64,000 nt of DNA from an uncultured Mediterraneibacter sp. (GTDB taxonomy: Bacteria > Bacillota > Clostridia > Lachnospirales > Lachnospiraceae), in the NCBI GenBank assembly GCA_944381495.1, contig CALWLJ010000003.1, positions 62,001 through 126,000 on the forward strand. Direction: 5' to 3'. Made by a program: the position numbers and the translations under genes. The notes below the pieces were generated by a model that searched no databases, was not told where the DNA came from, and was given only the letters and a program-made list of their open reading frames with translations. This document shows positions 46,429-54,287 of the stretch, piece after piece (the stretch's first letter is position 1; every line of letters begins with the position of its first letter).

Positions 46429-46938
46429 TCAGGAGAGCAGGCTGATCGCCTTTTCCCCCAGAAAATATCCTGCGCCCACAAAGGCCAGGTTCCAGAGGAA
46501 GATCCCGCATACAGAACTGATCGTATATTTGACAAAATCCATTTTCACCATGCCTGCAGGGATGGAGATCAACGTCCGCACCATGGGGAGCAGCTTGCTC
46601 ACAAACACCCCTATGCAGCCTTTCTCTCTTAAGAACTCCATCTTCTCCTCTATGACCGGCTGGTGCTTTGGGAACTTCTTAAAATATAACTCCATTACTT
46701 TCGTTCCCCCCAGCCTGCCCAGCAGGTACAACGCCCAGCTTCCTGTAAGTCCCGCCGCCACAGTCAGTACCATGACCACCGGAAAACTGATCTCTCCGCT
46801 GGCTGCCCAGATTCCTGCCAGAGGCATGATCACCCCCGCCGGGAAACCAGGCAGGTTCAGGTATTCCAGAAGTACGATCAGATAAATAAAGAATGCGCCA
46901 TATTGTATAAAATAATTCGTTAACTCTTGGATACTCAT
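46429..46938 (-). CDS. DedA-family membrane protein
   Basis: 169 residues from ATG at 46938 (MSIQELTNYFIQYGAFFIYLIVLLEYLNLPGFPAGVIMPLAG), preceded by GGGGGAC. The DedA (SNARE-associated) signature includes FVSKLLPMVRTLISIPAGMVKMDFVKYTISSVCGIFLWNLAFVGAGYFLG, with the conserved Arg of the R-T/S-x2-P-A-G motif. Four to five membrane segments. DedA proteins are lipid scramblases/flippases in several bacteria (family knowledge), which suits the adjacent lipid-modifying genes. It has its own promoter. Confidence 0.93.
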   Translation of the reverse strand: MSIQELTNYFIQYGAFFIYLIVLLEYLNLPGFPAGVIMPLAGIWAASGEISFPVVMVLTVAAGLTGSWALYLLGRLGGTKVMELYFKKFPKHQPVIEEKMEFLREKGCIGVFVSKLLPMVRTLISIPAGMVKMDFVKYTISSVCGIFLWNLAFVGAGYFLGEKAISLLS

Positions 46939-46978
46939 CAATGTGTCCCCCTTTTTACAGTATCTAAAATACCGCGGA

Positions 46979-47007
46979 ATTCTAAAGGGTTCTGATATAA
47001 GATTCAA
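46979..47007 (-). promoter_or_regulatory. Promoter of the DedA gene and lipid operon
   Basis: TTGAAT (47007-47002), a 17-bp spacer and TAGAAT (46984-46979) on the minus strand, just downstream of the xpt terminator. Confidence 0.75.
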
Positions 47008-47086
47008 AAGATTTTCTTAAGAAAATGAGAAATCATATGAAGAAACGAGCTGGATGCCGAAATACGTACGAACAATGTCTTATCAC

Positions 47087-47120
47087 GTAAAAAGACCGGC
47101 GCCTTTTCAGGAACCGGTCC
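47087..47120 (-). terminator. Terminator after xpt
   Basis: GACCGG (47094-47099) with CCGGTC (47114-47119), followed on the minus strand by TTTTTACG. Confidence 0.8.
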
Positions 47121-47136
47121 ATAATATCCTGCAGGA

Positions 47137-47793
47137 TCAGTCGAGCGTTGCGCTCCTGCAGATGCCGTCTCCGTTTCCGGAGTCGGTCTCGTTCTTTTTC
47201 TCCGCCTCATCCCCCTGAGGCCGGAACTCAATATGTCCTGTAGCTGCGTCCATGCCGTCTACGATAGCAAGTGACTCCAGCTGAAATCCAAGGTTGCGGA
47301 TGATCCTTCCCCCGGACTGGAATCCCTTCTCAATGGCGATCCCGATACCTTCCACAGTAGCTCCCGCCGCCTGTACGATCTGGATCAACCCCTGGAGAGC
47401 ACATCCGTTTGCAAGGAAATCATCGATGATCAGTACGTGATCCGCCGGCGACAGGAACTTCTTCGACACGATCACATGATTAATACATTTGTGGGTAAAT
47501 GACTCCACCTCAGCCACATACATCTCCCCGTCCAGGTTGATGCTCTGAGACTTCTTGGCGAAAACCACCGGCACATCGAAATGCTGTGCCGCAATACAGG
47601 CGATCCCGATGCCTGACGCCTCAATCGTGAGGATCTTATTGATCGGCTTGTCCGCGAACCTCCGCTTGAACTCCGCCCCCATCTGATCCAGCAGTTTAAT
47701 GTCCATCTGATGATTTAGAAAACTGTCAACCTTCAGCACATTACCTTCTTTTACAATTCCATCCTTTACGATCCGTTCTTCCAGAAAATTCAT
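47137..47793 (-). CDS. xpt: Xanthine phosphoribosyltransferase
   Basis: Salvages xanthine to XMP. N-terminus [31 protein letters not shown] is typical of Xpt. The PRPP-binding loop is [13 protein letters not shown] (about residue 126), with the product-binding [15 protein letters not shown] upstream. 218 residues, with about 25 extra at the C-terminus ([23 protein letters not shown]) compared with typical 190-residue Xpt. It overlaps the yesL-like gene by 4 bp (ATGA), so it is translationally coupled; no purine riboswitch is seen upstream. Confidence 0.94.
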   Translation of the reverse strand: MNFLEERIVKDGIVKEGNVLKVDSFLNHQMDIKLLDQMGAEFKRRFADKPINKILTIEASGIGIACIAAQHFDVPVVFAKKSQSINLDGEMYVAEVESFTHKCINHVIVSKKFLSPADHVLIIDDFLANGCALQGLIQIVQAAGATVEGIGIAIEKGFQSGGRIIRNLGFQLESLAIVDGMDAATGHIEFRPQGDEAEKKNETDSGNGDGICRSATLD

Positions 47794-48446
47794 TTTTCTC
47801 CCTCTTCCTTTGTATTGTTTTCTTCTTCCCCTTCAAATATGACAAATACACGTCTCAACAGGTAGGAATTCACCCAGACGATCAGGGACACGCCAAATAT
47901 CATCCACATCGGCAGAGCCATCAGCAGCGTTGATATATTCCAGAGCGACAAAATAACCGCAGCAACCAGGATCACAACCATAAGCAGCGTATACGGCAGC
48001 TTCGCAACAGTAAGAATCAGCGCATTTTTAAATGTCGCCTTTACAGGATTCACATAGCGCGCAGTCAATGGAAATACATAGATCAGTATCGACAGCATAA
48101 CAAAACCGATCAGTGTAAAAATCACTCTCAGTACAAACTGTATCGTGCCAGGGAAATATCCCAGCAGTCTGAAATCGATTCCCCAAATAATCCCCAGCAC
48201 AAGAAGAATCAGCCATATAATGGTGCTCTGTTTGAAATTTTCTTTAAATGCCTTGAAAAATCCCCTGAATATGTATCCCTCTTCATTTCTGACAAACTTC
48301 AGCATAATAGAATAGAGGGCGGCTGTAGAAGCGCCGATCGTCACGATCGGTATGGAACAGATCAGCCAGAGGACATTGAGACAGACCATGTCGCAAATCT
48401 TGGAAAGCGCCCGGGTTACAATATTGTCCGTAATGTTAAATCTCAT
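47790..48446 (-). CDS. YesL/DUF624-family membrane protein
   Basis: 218 residues from ATG at 48446 ([45 protein letters not shown]), five membrane segments. The N-terminal [16 protein letters not shown] and the [24 protein letters not shown] loop are the signature of YesL-like proteins, often encoded near sugar importers; here it is linked to xpt by a 4-bp overlap. Function unknown. A promoter lies at 48535-48563. Confidence 0.86.
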   Translation of the reverse strand: MRFNITDNIVTRALSKICDMVCLNVLWLICSIPIVTIGASTAALYSIMLKFVRNEEGYIFRGFFKAFKENFKQSTIIWLILLVLGIIWGIDFRLLGYFPGTIQFVLRVIFTLIGFVMLSILIYVFPLTARYVNPVKATFKNALILTVAKLPYTLLMVVILVAAVILSLWNISTLLMALPMWMIFGVSLIVWVNSYLLRRVFVIFEGEEENNTKEEGEK

Positions 48447-48534
48447 GGTAACACTTCTCTCTTTCAATATTATTTTCATTACCGCACCGGGCGCCGTCTA
48501 TCCCCACATCGGCACACCCGGATAATTTTCTTAC

Positions 48535-48563
48535 AGTATAACACAAGAACGAAAGGGGGACAA
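48535..48563 (-). promoter_or_regulatory. Promoter of the yesL-xpt operon
   Basis: TTGTCC (48563-48558), a 17-bp spacer and TATACT (48540-48535) on the minus strand, directly after the terminator of tRNA-Gly(TCC). Confidence 0.75.
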
Positions 48564-48567
48564 TGCG

Positions 48568-48618
48568 AAAAACGGGGAGAGCCGCAAGATAAACAAAATC
48601 TCATGCGACTCTCCCCGT
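48568..48618 (-). terminator. Terminator of tRNA-Gly(TCC)
   Basis: A 15-position stem (48572-48586 with 48604-48618, one mismatch; core ACGGGGAGAG/CTCTCCCCGT) followed by TTTTT on the minus strand. Confidence 0.88.
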
Positions 48619-48635
48619 TCCGGGCAAAAAAATAA

Positions 48636-48706
48636 AGCGGGTGATGAGAATCGAACTCACGTATCCAGCTTGGAAGGCTGGTGTTCTACCATTGAACTAC
48701 ACCCGC
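48636..48706 (-). tRNA. tRNA-Gly, anticodon TCC
   Basis: 71 nt. Acceptor GCGGGTG pairs with CACCCGC (48700-48706 with 48637-48643), discriminator U at 48636. Anticodon stem CCAGC/GCTGG encloses CTTCCAA, anticodon TCC, which reads GGA and GGG. The T-arm GAGTTCGATTCTC is intact; CCA is not encoded. Confidence 0.96.
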
Positions 48707-48727
48707 GTCATCTCTGACACGAGTAGT

Positions 48728-48756
48728 ATCTTATCACAGGTTTTCCCAAAATGCAA
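48728..48756 (-). promoter_or_regulatory. Promoter of tRNA-Gly(TCC)
   Basis: TTGCAT (48756-48751), a 17-bp spacer and TAAGAT (48733-48728) on the minus strand. Confidence 0.8.
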
Positions 48757-48814
48757 GTCTTTTTTTCAAAAATTTTTTTTATTTAAAAAAACTTCCGCTC
48801 TATCCCCTCTTTTT

Positions 48815-48843
48815 TTGACTTCCCGGCAATCTCGTTATATAAT
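48815..48843 (+). promoter_or_regulatory. Promoter of the DUF6465 gene
   Basis: TTGACT (48815-48820), a 17-bp spacer and TATAAT (48838-48843), about 48 bp before the ATG. Close to consensus, so strong expression is expected. Confidence 0.88.
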
Positions 48844-48891
48844 GTGGAAGGGCGATTTTCCCGATATTCTATGAAAAGAGGTTATATCATT

Positions 48892-49563
48892 ATGAGCAGA
48901 CGTACAACGAAGAAGAGAGCAAAGAAGATAAATGAGACACAGTCAACGGCTCCTGTTTCCACCGCTTCTGCTGCTGTGAAAAAAGCTGCTGAAGAACCGG
49001 CTGCAAAAACTGCAGAGGTACTGGCTGAGGAGAAAACAGAAAAGGAAGAAGCAGCTGCGGCTGTAAAGGAGACGGCAAAGGAAACGGTTAAAGCAGAGGA
49101 AGCTCCAAAAGCTGAGAAAGCTGAAAAAACAGAAGAAGCTCCAAAGGCGCAGGAAGCTGTAAAAGAGGAAGCTGCTCCGGCTGCTGAGGAACCTGTTAAA
49201 ACGGAAGAAGCTCCAAAAGCAGAAAAAGCTGCTGAAACAGAGAACGCTCCGGTCGAGAAGAAAGCTGCTGAAGAAATTCCGGCCGAGGAAAAAACTGCTA
49301 AGACCGCCAGAGCTCCGAAGGCAGAAAAGGCAGCCAAAACAGAGAAAGCTCCGGCGCCCAAAGCCAAGAAAACCAAGACAGAGTACACCGTATATCTTCA
49401 GTACCAGAACCGCGAATATAACATGGCAGACCTGGCAGAACAGATCATTGAAAAATGCGAAGCTGAAGAGATGGATACAACAGACCTGCGCATCTACGTG
49501 AAACCAGAGGACAACAGAGCCTATTATGCATGCGCCGGCGGCAACAGCTCCGTTGCATTATAA
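48892..49563 (+). CDS. Lys/Ala/Glu-rich protein with C-terminal DUF6465 domain
   Basis: 223 residues from ATG at 48892 (MSRRTTKKRAKK), after AGAGG. The first 12 residues are strongly basic. Residues about 20-160 are low-complexity Ala/Lys/Glu/Pro with a repeated EEAPKAEKA-type motif, like histone-H1-like or disordered linker regions. The last 60 residues (TEYTVYLQYQNREYNMADLAEQIIEKCEAEEMDTTDLRIYVKPEDNRAYYACAGGNSSVAL) are the conserved DUF6465 domain. A near-consensus promoter suggests high expression. Function unknown; the DUF number is recalled, not searched. It converges on the Crp/Fnr gene with 13 bp between stops. Confidence 0.85.
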   Translation: MSRRTTKKRAKKINETQSTAPVSTASAAVKKAAEEPAAKTAEVLAEEKTEKEEAAAAVKETAKETVKAEEAPKAEKAEKTEEAPKAQEAVKEEAAPAAEEPVKTEEAPKAEKAAETENAPVEKKAAEEIPAEEKTAKTARAPKAEKAAKTEKAPAPKAKKTKTEYTVYLQYQNREYNMADLAEQIIEKCEAEEMDTTDLRIYVKPEDNRAYYACAGGNSSVAL

Positions 49564-49576
49564 ATTTTGCATAAAC

Positions 49577-50284
49577 CTATTCATCTGCATTCCGGAATTC
49601 CGGGTGCAGACAGAAATGGTTTTTCCGGTATGTGAGCAGACCTTCTTTCTGCATCCGCGATAATTCAGCAGAAAGGGCGCTTCTGTCTACCAGGAGATAA
49701 TCCGCCATCTGCTGGCGGCTGAACGGGATATCGAACTCTGCACTTTTTCTGCGCAGTGCTTCACCGGAGAGATAAGATTCGATTCTGCCCCGGATGGATT
49801 TCGGTGTGATATGATTGATCTTACGTGCCAGATTCAGATTTTTTCCCGTCATAATATACAGCATATTCTGAAGCAGCCGTCTGCGGGCATGTTCCCCGGA
49901 CGGCATTTCTTTTTCCTTTTTCCCGTTCCCCCACTCCTCTGTCATCAGTTTCCGTATCCGAAGAAAAAGAATTTCTGTTTCTGCAGCGGCCTCCGCATCC
50001 ACCATCAGAGGTTCCCCGCCCAGGCAGGCATAAGTCTCTCCAAATACTTCTCCCAACGCTACATGATCCAGAATACTCTGTCGCCCCCACAGATCTGTCC
50101 GCAGTATATTTACCCCGCCTGAGAGCACGATTCCCATTCGCTCCGTCGTATCACCCATACGGAGAATCCGGCTGCCTTTTGCATACCGTTCCCGCCGAGC
50201 CTCCAGGAAAACCATCAGCTCCTCCAGATCCTCTTCCTTTATCCCATAAAATATTGGATTTTTCAAAATTATCCTCAAATTCAT
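49577..50284 (-). CDS. Crp/Fnr-family transcriptional regulator
   Basis: About 235 residues. N-terminal cyclic-nucleotide-binding-like beta-roll (LVFLEARRERYAKGSRILRMGDTTERMGIVLSGGVNILRTDLWGRQSILDHVALGEVFGE) and C-terminal HTH (FDIPFSRQQMADYLLVDRSALSAELSRMQKEGLLTYRKN). No Cys cluster typical of oxygen-sensing Fnr is seen in the N-terminus. ATG at 50284 (MNLRIILKN) is preferred, with TGGAG 7 nt upstream. It is divergent from the ferredoxin-like gene, and a perfect palindrome lies just upstream, so it probably regulates itself and its neighbour (inference). A hairpin within its 3' end (49582-49606) may terminate the convergent DUF6465 transcript. Confidence 0.9.
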   Translation of the reverse strand: MNLRIILKNPIFYGIKEEDLEELMVFLEARRERYAKGSRILRMGDTTERMGIVLSGGVNILRTDLWGRQSILDHVALGEVFGETYACLGGEPLMVDAEAAAETEILFLRIRKLMTEEWGNGKKEKEMPSGEHARRRLLQNMLYIMTGKNLNLARKINHITPKSIRGRIESYLSGEALRRKSAEFDIPFSRQQMADYLLVDRSALSAELSRMQKEGLLTYRKNHFCLHPEFRNADE

Positions 50285-50301
50285 AATCATTCTCCATTTC
50301 C

Positions 50302-50315
50302 GTTGTTATAACAAC
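50302..50315. promoter_or_regulatory. Palindrome, candidate Crp/Fnr-type operator
   Basis: GTTGTTATAACAAC, a perfect 14-bp palindrome 17 bp before the regulator ATG and downstream of its predicted start site, fitting autorepression. Confidence 0.6.
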
Positions 50316-50330
50316 AGATTATTCTCTTTT

Positions 50331-50359
50331 AATATAGTACAATTCTCTTCACAGCACAA
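50331..50359 (-). promoter_or_regulatory. Putative promoter of the Crp/Fnr gene
   Basis: TTGTGC (50359-50354), a 17-bp spacer and TATATT (50336-50331) on the minus strand. Confidence 0.6.
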
Positions 50360-50368
50360 GCAGCCCTG

Positions 50369-50404
50369 CAGCTCCATGAGCTGAACTGTTGCAGTATATA
50401 TAAT
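50369..50404 (+). promoter_or_regulatory. Putative activator-dependent promoter of the ferredoxin-like gene
   Basis: The palindrome CAGCTC-CAT-GAGCTG (50369-50383) lies where a -35 box would be; TATAAT at 50399-50404 is the -10. No -35 hexamer is present. AAAGGAG and the ATG follow at 50442-50457. Confidence 0.45.
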
Positions 50405-50456
50405 CTGAAACACAGGGCTCGATTGCCATATAACAACCACAAAAGGAGAATGTACC

Positions 50457-51101
50457 ATGATCAGAAAGATCATCCAGATTAACGAAGAAAAATGTAACGG
50501 CTGTGGTCTCTGCGCACAAGCCTGTCATGAAGGCGCTATCGGTATGGTAAACGGTAAAGCCCGTCTATTAAGAGACGACTACTGCGACGGTCTGGGCGAC
50601 TGTCTGCCTGCATGCCCCACCGGGGCCATCACATTTGTAGAAAGAGAAGCCGATGCCTATGACGCCCAGGCAGTAAAGAGGAATATGGAAGCCAAAAAAT
50701 TCAGCAACTCTGAAAATATCCCGGCTTCACCGGTCCGTTCCCGCCTTGCCCAGTGGCCGGTTCAGATCAAGCTGGCCCCTGTCAACGCGCCTTATTTTGA
50801 AAACGCCTCTCTTCTCATCGCTGCGGATTGTACGGCATATGCCTACGCACAGTTCCACGAAGAGTTTATGAAGGGGAAGATTACTTTGATCGGCTGTCCC
50901 AAACTGGATGCCATCGACTATACAGAAAAACTGACAGAGATCATCCGCCAGAATAATATCAGAAATGTATGCATCGTCCGTATGGAAGTACCCTGCTGCG
51001 GCGGGCTGGAAATGGCAGCAAAAAAAGCGCTTCAGGCCAGCGGGAAATTCATTCCCTGGCAGGTAGTAACAATTTCCATTGACGGACATATCCTTGACTG
51101 A
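50457..51101 (+). CDS. Two-[4Fe-4S] ferredoxin-like protein
   Basis: 214 residues. The N-terminal 65 residues hold two ferredoxin cluster motifs, CNGCGLCAQACHEGAI and (with an atypical second CX2C) YCDGLGDCLPACPTGAI. The C-terminal 140 residues (LLIAADCTAYAYAQFHEEFMKGKITLIGCPKLDAIDYTEKLTEIIRQNNIRNVCIVRMEVPCCGGLEMAAKKALQ) contain further Cys (DC, GCPKLD, PCCGG) and form a domain also seen next to such clusters. Proteins of this type are often encoded beside Crp/Fnr regulators and redox genes in Clostridia. Electron-transfer role likely; partner unknown. ATG follows AAAGGAG. Confidence 0.87.
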   Translation: MIRKIIQINEEKCNGCGLCAQACHEGAIGMVNGKARLLRDDYCDGLGDCLPACPTGAITFVEREADAYDAQAVKRNMEAKKFSNSENIPASPVRSRLAQWPVQIKLAPVNAPYFENASLLIAADCTAYAYAQFHEEFMKGKITLIGCPKLDAIDYTEKLTEIIRQNNIRNVCIVRMEVPCCGGLEMAAKKALQASGKFIPWQVVTISIDGHILD

Positions 51102-51122
51102 CCGCCAGTAGATTACAGACAT

Positions 51123-51178
51123 AAGGATGCCGCAGCGCCAAGGGCTCTTTTCGATATCCTGGCTGCTGCGGCATCCTT
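51123..51178. terminator. Bidirectional terminator
   Basis: A 14-bp perfect stem AAGGATGCCGCAGC (51123-51136) with GCTGCGGCATCCTT (51165-51178) between the convergent ferredoxin-like and small membrane-protein genes. Confidence 0.8.
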
Positions 51179-51187
51179 CTGACTGTC

Positions 51188-51535
51188 TCATCTTGCGGCT
51201 GCACGTCTTTCAAAATGCTGATTCCTCGGTCTTGTACGCTCTTTCGTCCGGTCCGTCCGTTCATCCGGCCTGTCTCTCATGTCTCTGTACTCCTGACCAA
51301 ACAGGAAAAAGGTCCTGTTCTCTTCTCTCAGCTTTCCCTGCCGGAAATGCCTAAGACTGTTCATCGTGTCCGAAAACATGATCTGCCATGTCCGTATCCG
51401 TGAAGACATCCTCGGTTTTCCAAGCATCTCTTCCATGCTGTGAGTGTCCGTATAAATCTGATATTCGGTCACTACCCAGCAGATAAGAAGAAAGGTAACT
51501 GCCAGCAAAAATGTAGCAATATATACATCCGTCAT
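51188..51535 (-). CDS. Small single-pass membrane protein, unknown
   Basis: 115 residues, not recognised. One membrane segment at about 5-23 (YIATFLLAVTFLLICWVV), then a cytoplasmic or external part that becomes strongly charged near the C-terminus (RDMRDRPDERTDRTKERTRPRNQHFERR). ATG at 51535 has GAGGAGAGG upstream, which supports expression. It lies between nth and the ferredoxin-like gene. Possibly lineage-specific. Confidence 0.6.
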   Translation of the reverse strand: MTDVYIATFLLAVTFLLICWVVTEYQIYTDTHSMEEMLGKPRMSSRIRTWQIMFSDTMNSLRHFRQGKLREENRTFFLFGQEYRDMRDRPDERTDRTKERTRPRNQHFERRAAAR

Positions 51536-51664
51536 ATTGATCCTCTCCTCTCGTTCATGTTAATTAAATTTTAGAACTTTATAGAGAGATAGTCAATATT
51601 TTCAGAAAATTTATTTTATATTTTTATTTTGCATTTGCATTTCAGAAAGCATCTTCCGTTTCAT

Positions 51665-52303
51665 TTATACCTTAAACGCACTTTTGCAGATATCCGCCAG
51701 ACAGCATTTCTCGCAATGAGGCTTCGTCCTTGCCGTACATATGTCTCTTCCATGGTAGACAAGACGGTGGCAGAAATCACTGCCCTCCTCCGGAGGAATA
51801 ATCTTCCAGAGCGCCATCTCAACCTTCTTCGGTTCCTTTATATTATCTACAAGGCCGATTCGGTTGACCAGACGGATGCAATGAGTATCCGTCACAATAG
51901 CAGGCTTTCCGAATACATCTCCCATGATCAGGTTGGCGCTCTTCCTTCCCACTCCCGGCAACTTCAGAAGCGCATCAAAATCATCCGGTACTTTTCCATC
52001 GTATTCGTCTCTCAGGATCTTCATGCATGCGCTGATGTCTCTGGCCTTGCTCTTTCCCAGCCCGCAGGGTCTGACAATCTCCTCGATATCATTGACATCC
52101 GCGTCAGCCAGTGCATTTACATCCGGATACTTCTCATAAAGTCCCTCTACTACTACATTTACCCGGGCGTCTGTACACTGAGCGGCCAGCCTGACGCTGA
52201 CCAGCAGTTTCCATGCCTGATCATAGTCCAACGTACAGCCTGCGTCCGGATATTCCTTCTTCAGTCTCTCAATCACTTCCAGAGCTCGCTGTTTCTTTGT
52301 CAT
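51665..52303 (-). CDS. nth: Endonuclease III
   Basis: DNA glycosylase/AP lyase for oxidised pyrimidines. 212 residues from ATG at 52303 (MTKKQRALEVIERLKKEYPDAG), with AAGGAAG upstream; the frame extends 10 codons further without support. HhH motif LLKLPGVGRKSANLIMGDVFG with catalytic Lys, catalytic Asp in VTDTHCIRLVNRIGL, and the C-terminal [4Fe-4S] motif C-X6-C-X2-C-X5-C (ICTARTKPHCEKCCLADIC). Preceded 23 bp upstream by the CmpB-like gene. Confidence 0.96.
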   Translation of the reverse strand: MTKKQRALEVIERLKKEYPDAGCTLDYDQAWKLLVSVRLAAQCTDARVNVVVEGLYEKYPDVNALADADVNDIEEIVRPCGLGKSKARDISACMKILRDEYDGKVPDDFDALLKLPGVGRKSANLIMGDVFGKPAIVTDTHCIRLVNRIGLVDNIKEPKKVEMALWKIIPPEEGSDFCHRLVYHGRDICTARTKPHCEKCCLADICKSAFKV

Positions 52304-52326
52304 TTGTCTTCTTCCTTTCCGTCTTT

Positions 52327-53286
52327 CTACCATTTCTTATCCAGGATTTTCCGGATTTCATCCATGGCATCTTTAAATTTATCTGAAACTGCCGTTGGGT
52401 TCCGATGGAGCTGAGAAGCTATGTGCAGCCATCTCTGATCTGTATATCCGGAAATTTTTCTCATCTCGTTTTCTACTGTATTCCGAAGCTGTGTCAGTTC
52501 TTCTCTCTGCTCAACCGAAAGCAGCCTGCCCGGAATCTCTTCTCTGAGAAGTGTATCTGCCCGGTCCGCCAGATATTCCAGCAGCTGTCTGCGTTCCTCT
52601 CTCTTCATATCAAGCCATTCCAGATAAGCAGCTTTTCGCGACCTCTGCTTTTCCGCTGCCTGATCCACACGTCGGATACAATCCGCCTTTACCTCGCCTG
52701 CGGTAACCTTAAGCTTCTCCTGCAGTTTGCGGATCTCCGTCCGGCTTTCCTCCAGATGGATCAGGATATATTTCAGATCCATAGCCTCATTGAAGGCCTG
52801 GGTAAAATCAACCGCAGCAGCAGCTGTCAGCACAAATCCGATTCCCTCTGCCGCCAGAAGCGGAAGCCGGAGTACAGCATACTCTATGGGAACATGGATC
52901 CACCGGACAAGAAGCACAGAGAAACAGCCCCAGCACAGGGAGGCCGCGGGGCAAATGTAGCCGTTTATATTGAATTTCACTTTACTGTAGTCCCAATACC
53001 GCACGCGAAACAACCGTTCCATGACTGCTCCGGTACAGTATTCCAGGATCGTCGCAGCGATCATCCCCATCACGAAGACAAGGGGAATACTGTTCCGCAC
53101 ACCTATGGTACAGACCAGGATCACCAGCGCTCCCGATCCGTACAGAGGCAGCATAGGTCCGTGCATAAATCCTCGGTTCACCCATTGTCTTTTCTTCAGA
53201 GACACATAGCAGCTCTCCCAGACCCATCCGATAAAACTGTAAATAAAGAAAAACAGGATCCACTGACTCAGGGCATACTCATGCAT
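52327..53286 (-). CDS. CmpB-like putative ABC transporter permease (PF06541 type)
   Basis: 319 residues. N-terminal four-helix membrane domain with the family signature FFFIYSFIGWVWESCYVSLKKRQWVNRGFMHGPMLPLYGSGALVIL, MIAATILEYCTGAVMERLFRVRYWDYSKVKFNINGYICPAASLCWG. The C-terminal half (about 170-290) is a charged coiled coil (EESRTEIRKLQEKLKVTAGEVKADCIRRVDQAAEKQ). Annotated as a type IV ABC-transporter permease; direct evidence for transport is thin. It overlaps rpiB by 8 bp, so the genes are coupled. Confidence 0.88.
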   Translation of the reverse strand: MHEYALSQWILFFFIYSFIGWVWESCYVSLKKRQWVNRGFMHGPMLPLYGSGALVILVCTIGVRNSIPLVFVMGMIAATILEYCTGAVMERLFRVRYWDYSKVKFNINGYICPAASLCWGCFSVLLVRWIHVPIEYAVLRLPLLAAEGIGFVLTAAAAVDFTQAFNEAMDLKYILIHLEESRTEIRKLQEKLKVTAGEVKADCIRRVDQAAEKQRSRKAAYLEWLDMKREERRQLLEYLADRADTLLREEIPGRLLSVEQREELTQLRNTVENEMRKISGYTDQRWLHIASQLHRNPTAVSDKFKDAMDEIRKILDKKW

Positions 53287-53725
53287 TTTCTTCCTCGATC
53301 TTTGTGATCAAGTCAACGCGTCTCTGATGGCGTCCGCCTTCGAACTCTGTATCCAGCCATGTCTCAACGATCATCTTCGCCAGTTCCGGCCCGATGACCC
53401 TGGCTCCGAATGCAAGAATATTACAGTCATTATGCAGTCTTGCCATCTTGGCTGTATAGGGTTCGCTGCACACTGCCGCCCGGATTCCCTTCACTTTGTT
53501 GGCCGCAAGAGAAATTCCCAGGCCGGTCCCGCAGATCAGGATTCCCTGGTCCACCTCACCGGCCGCCACTGCCCGTGCAACCTTTTCACCATATATGGGA
53601 TAGTCACAGCTCTCTGTTGAATTCGTCCCGTAATCAACTACTTCACAGCCTCTTTCCTTTAAGTAATCAATAATCTCTGCTTTCATTTCCAACGCGGAAT
53701 GATCATTTCCTATTCCAATCTTCAT
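53279..53725 (-). CDS. rpiB: Ribose-5-phosphate isomerase B
   Basis: Interconverts ribulose- and ribose-5-phosphate. 148 residues. N-terminus MKIGIGNDHSALEMKAEIIDYLKERGCEVVDYG, active-site GILICGTGLGISLAANKVKGIRAAVCSEPYTAKMARLHNDCNILAFGARVIG. Relatives with galactose-6-phosphate isomerase (LacA/LacB) activity share the fold. It has its own promoter and is first in a unit with the CmpB-like and possibly nth genes. It overlaps the next gene by 8 bp. Confidence 0.94.
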   Translation of the reverse strand: MKIGIGNDHSALEMKAEIIDYLKERGCEVVDYGTNSTESCDYPIYGEKVARAVAAGEVDQGILICGTGLGISLAANKVKGIRAAVCSEPYTAKMARLHNDCNILAFGARVIGPELAKMIVETWLDTEFEGGRHQRRVDLITKIEEENA

Positions 53726-53862
53726 AATGATATCTCTTCCTCTTTTCTTTCTTTGTTTAACTTGCAGCTCTTCTCTCAGTTCCGCCCGGTATACTCTCCG
53801 GGCCGTTCCCGACCAGTGCAGAACCGCAAAACCATCGGAAACTGCCGCCGGGGACTATGCTT

Positions 53863-53891
53863 ATCATACCAAATCAGATAAATGAAAGCAA
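53863..53891 (-). promoter_or_regulatory. rpiB promoter
   Basis: TTGCTT (53891-53886), a 17-bp spacer and TATGAT (53868-53863) on the minus strand, about 135 bp before the ATG; 53726-53862 is leader without a visible gene. Confidence 0.75.
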
Positions 53892-53908
53892 CACAAAAGG
53901 AAAAGGGG

Positions 53909-53978
53909 AGTTCAGTTGTTCCCGGGGGCCGCTGTCAGGACGGTGTGTTGTCACCTGGATACCGGGAACAGGCCTGAA
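53909..53978. repeat. Hairpin upstream of the rpiB promoter
   Basis: AGTTCAG (53910-53916) pairs with CTGAACT, and GTTCCCGG with CCGGGAAC (about 53918-53925 and 53962-53969). It is adjacent to the 260-bp foldback. Confidence 0.55.
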
Positions 53979-53984
53979 CTGGCC

Positions 53985-54247
53985 AAAACACAGAACCGCT
54001 CTCGAAAACCTTTCTGCGGGGAGGGAGGATGCGTTCGGGCTCCGCTTCGGAAAATAAGGAAAACTAGAAAGTTCCGGGCACGGACTAAAAGCCAGAACAG
54101 GCGGCGAGCAACTCGTTTTACTCAGACAATCTCGCCGCCTGTTCTAACGTCCGTACCCGGAACTTTAAGTTTTGCTAATCTTCCTGTGAAGTCGCCCGCC
54201 CACATCCTCCCTCCCCGCAGAATACGTTTTAGAGACACCTCTGTTTT
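53985..54247. repeat. 260-bp imperfect foldback between dnaJ and rpiB
   Basis: Nested arms around a centre near 54120: AGAACAGGCGGCGAG (54094-54108) with 54131-54145, perfect 15 bp; 54068-54085 with 54149-54166, 17 of 18; AAAACT (54060-54065) with 54168-54173; a 20-bp perfect stem (54012-54031 with 54203-54222); TCTCGAAAAC (54000-54009) with 54226-54235, 9 of 10; AAAACACAG (53985-53993) with 54239-54247, 8 of 9. No ORF with family similarity. It lies 40 nt after the dnaJ stop. It could be an RNA hairpin at the 3' end of the dnaJ transcript or a foldback mobile element. Confidence 0.7.
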
Positions 54248-54287
54248 CGGATGTTTAATCATCAAAGTCCGTGTCCTACACAGCCCA

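Noticed and set aside
47794-48446. Purine riboswitch for xpt
   Set aside because: xpt overlaps the upstream yesL-like gene and no purine-aptamer core is seen before that operon.
48882-49388. 168-codon Ser/Ala/Phe repeat frame antisense to the DUF6465 gene
   Set aside because: A shadow of the Ala/Lys/Glu repeats; no promoter or ribosome-binding site.
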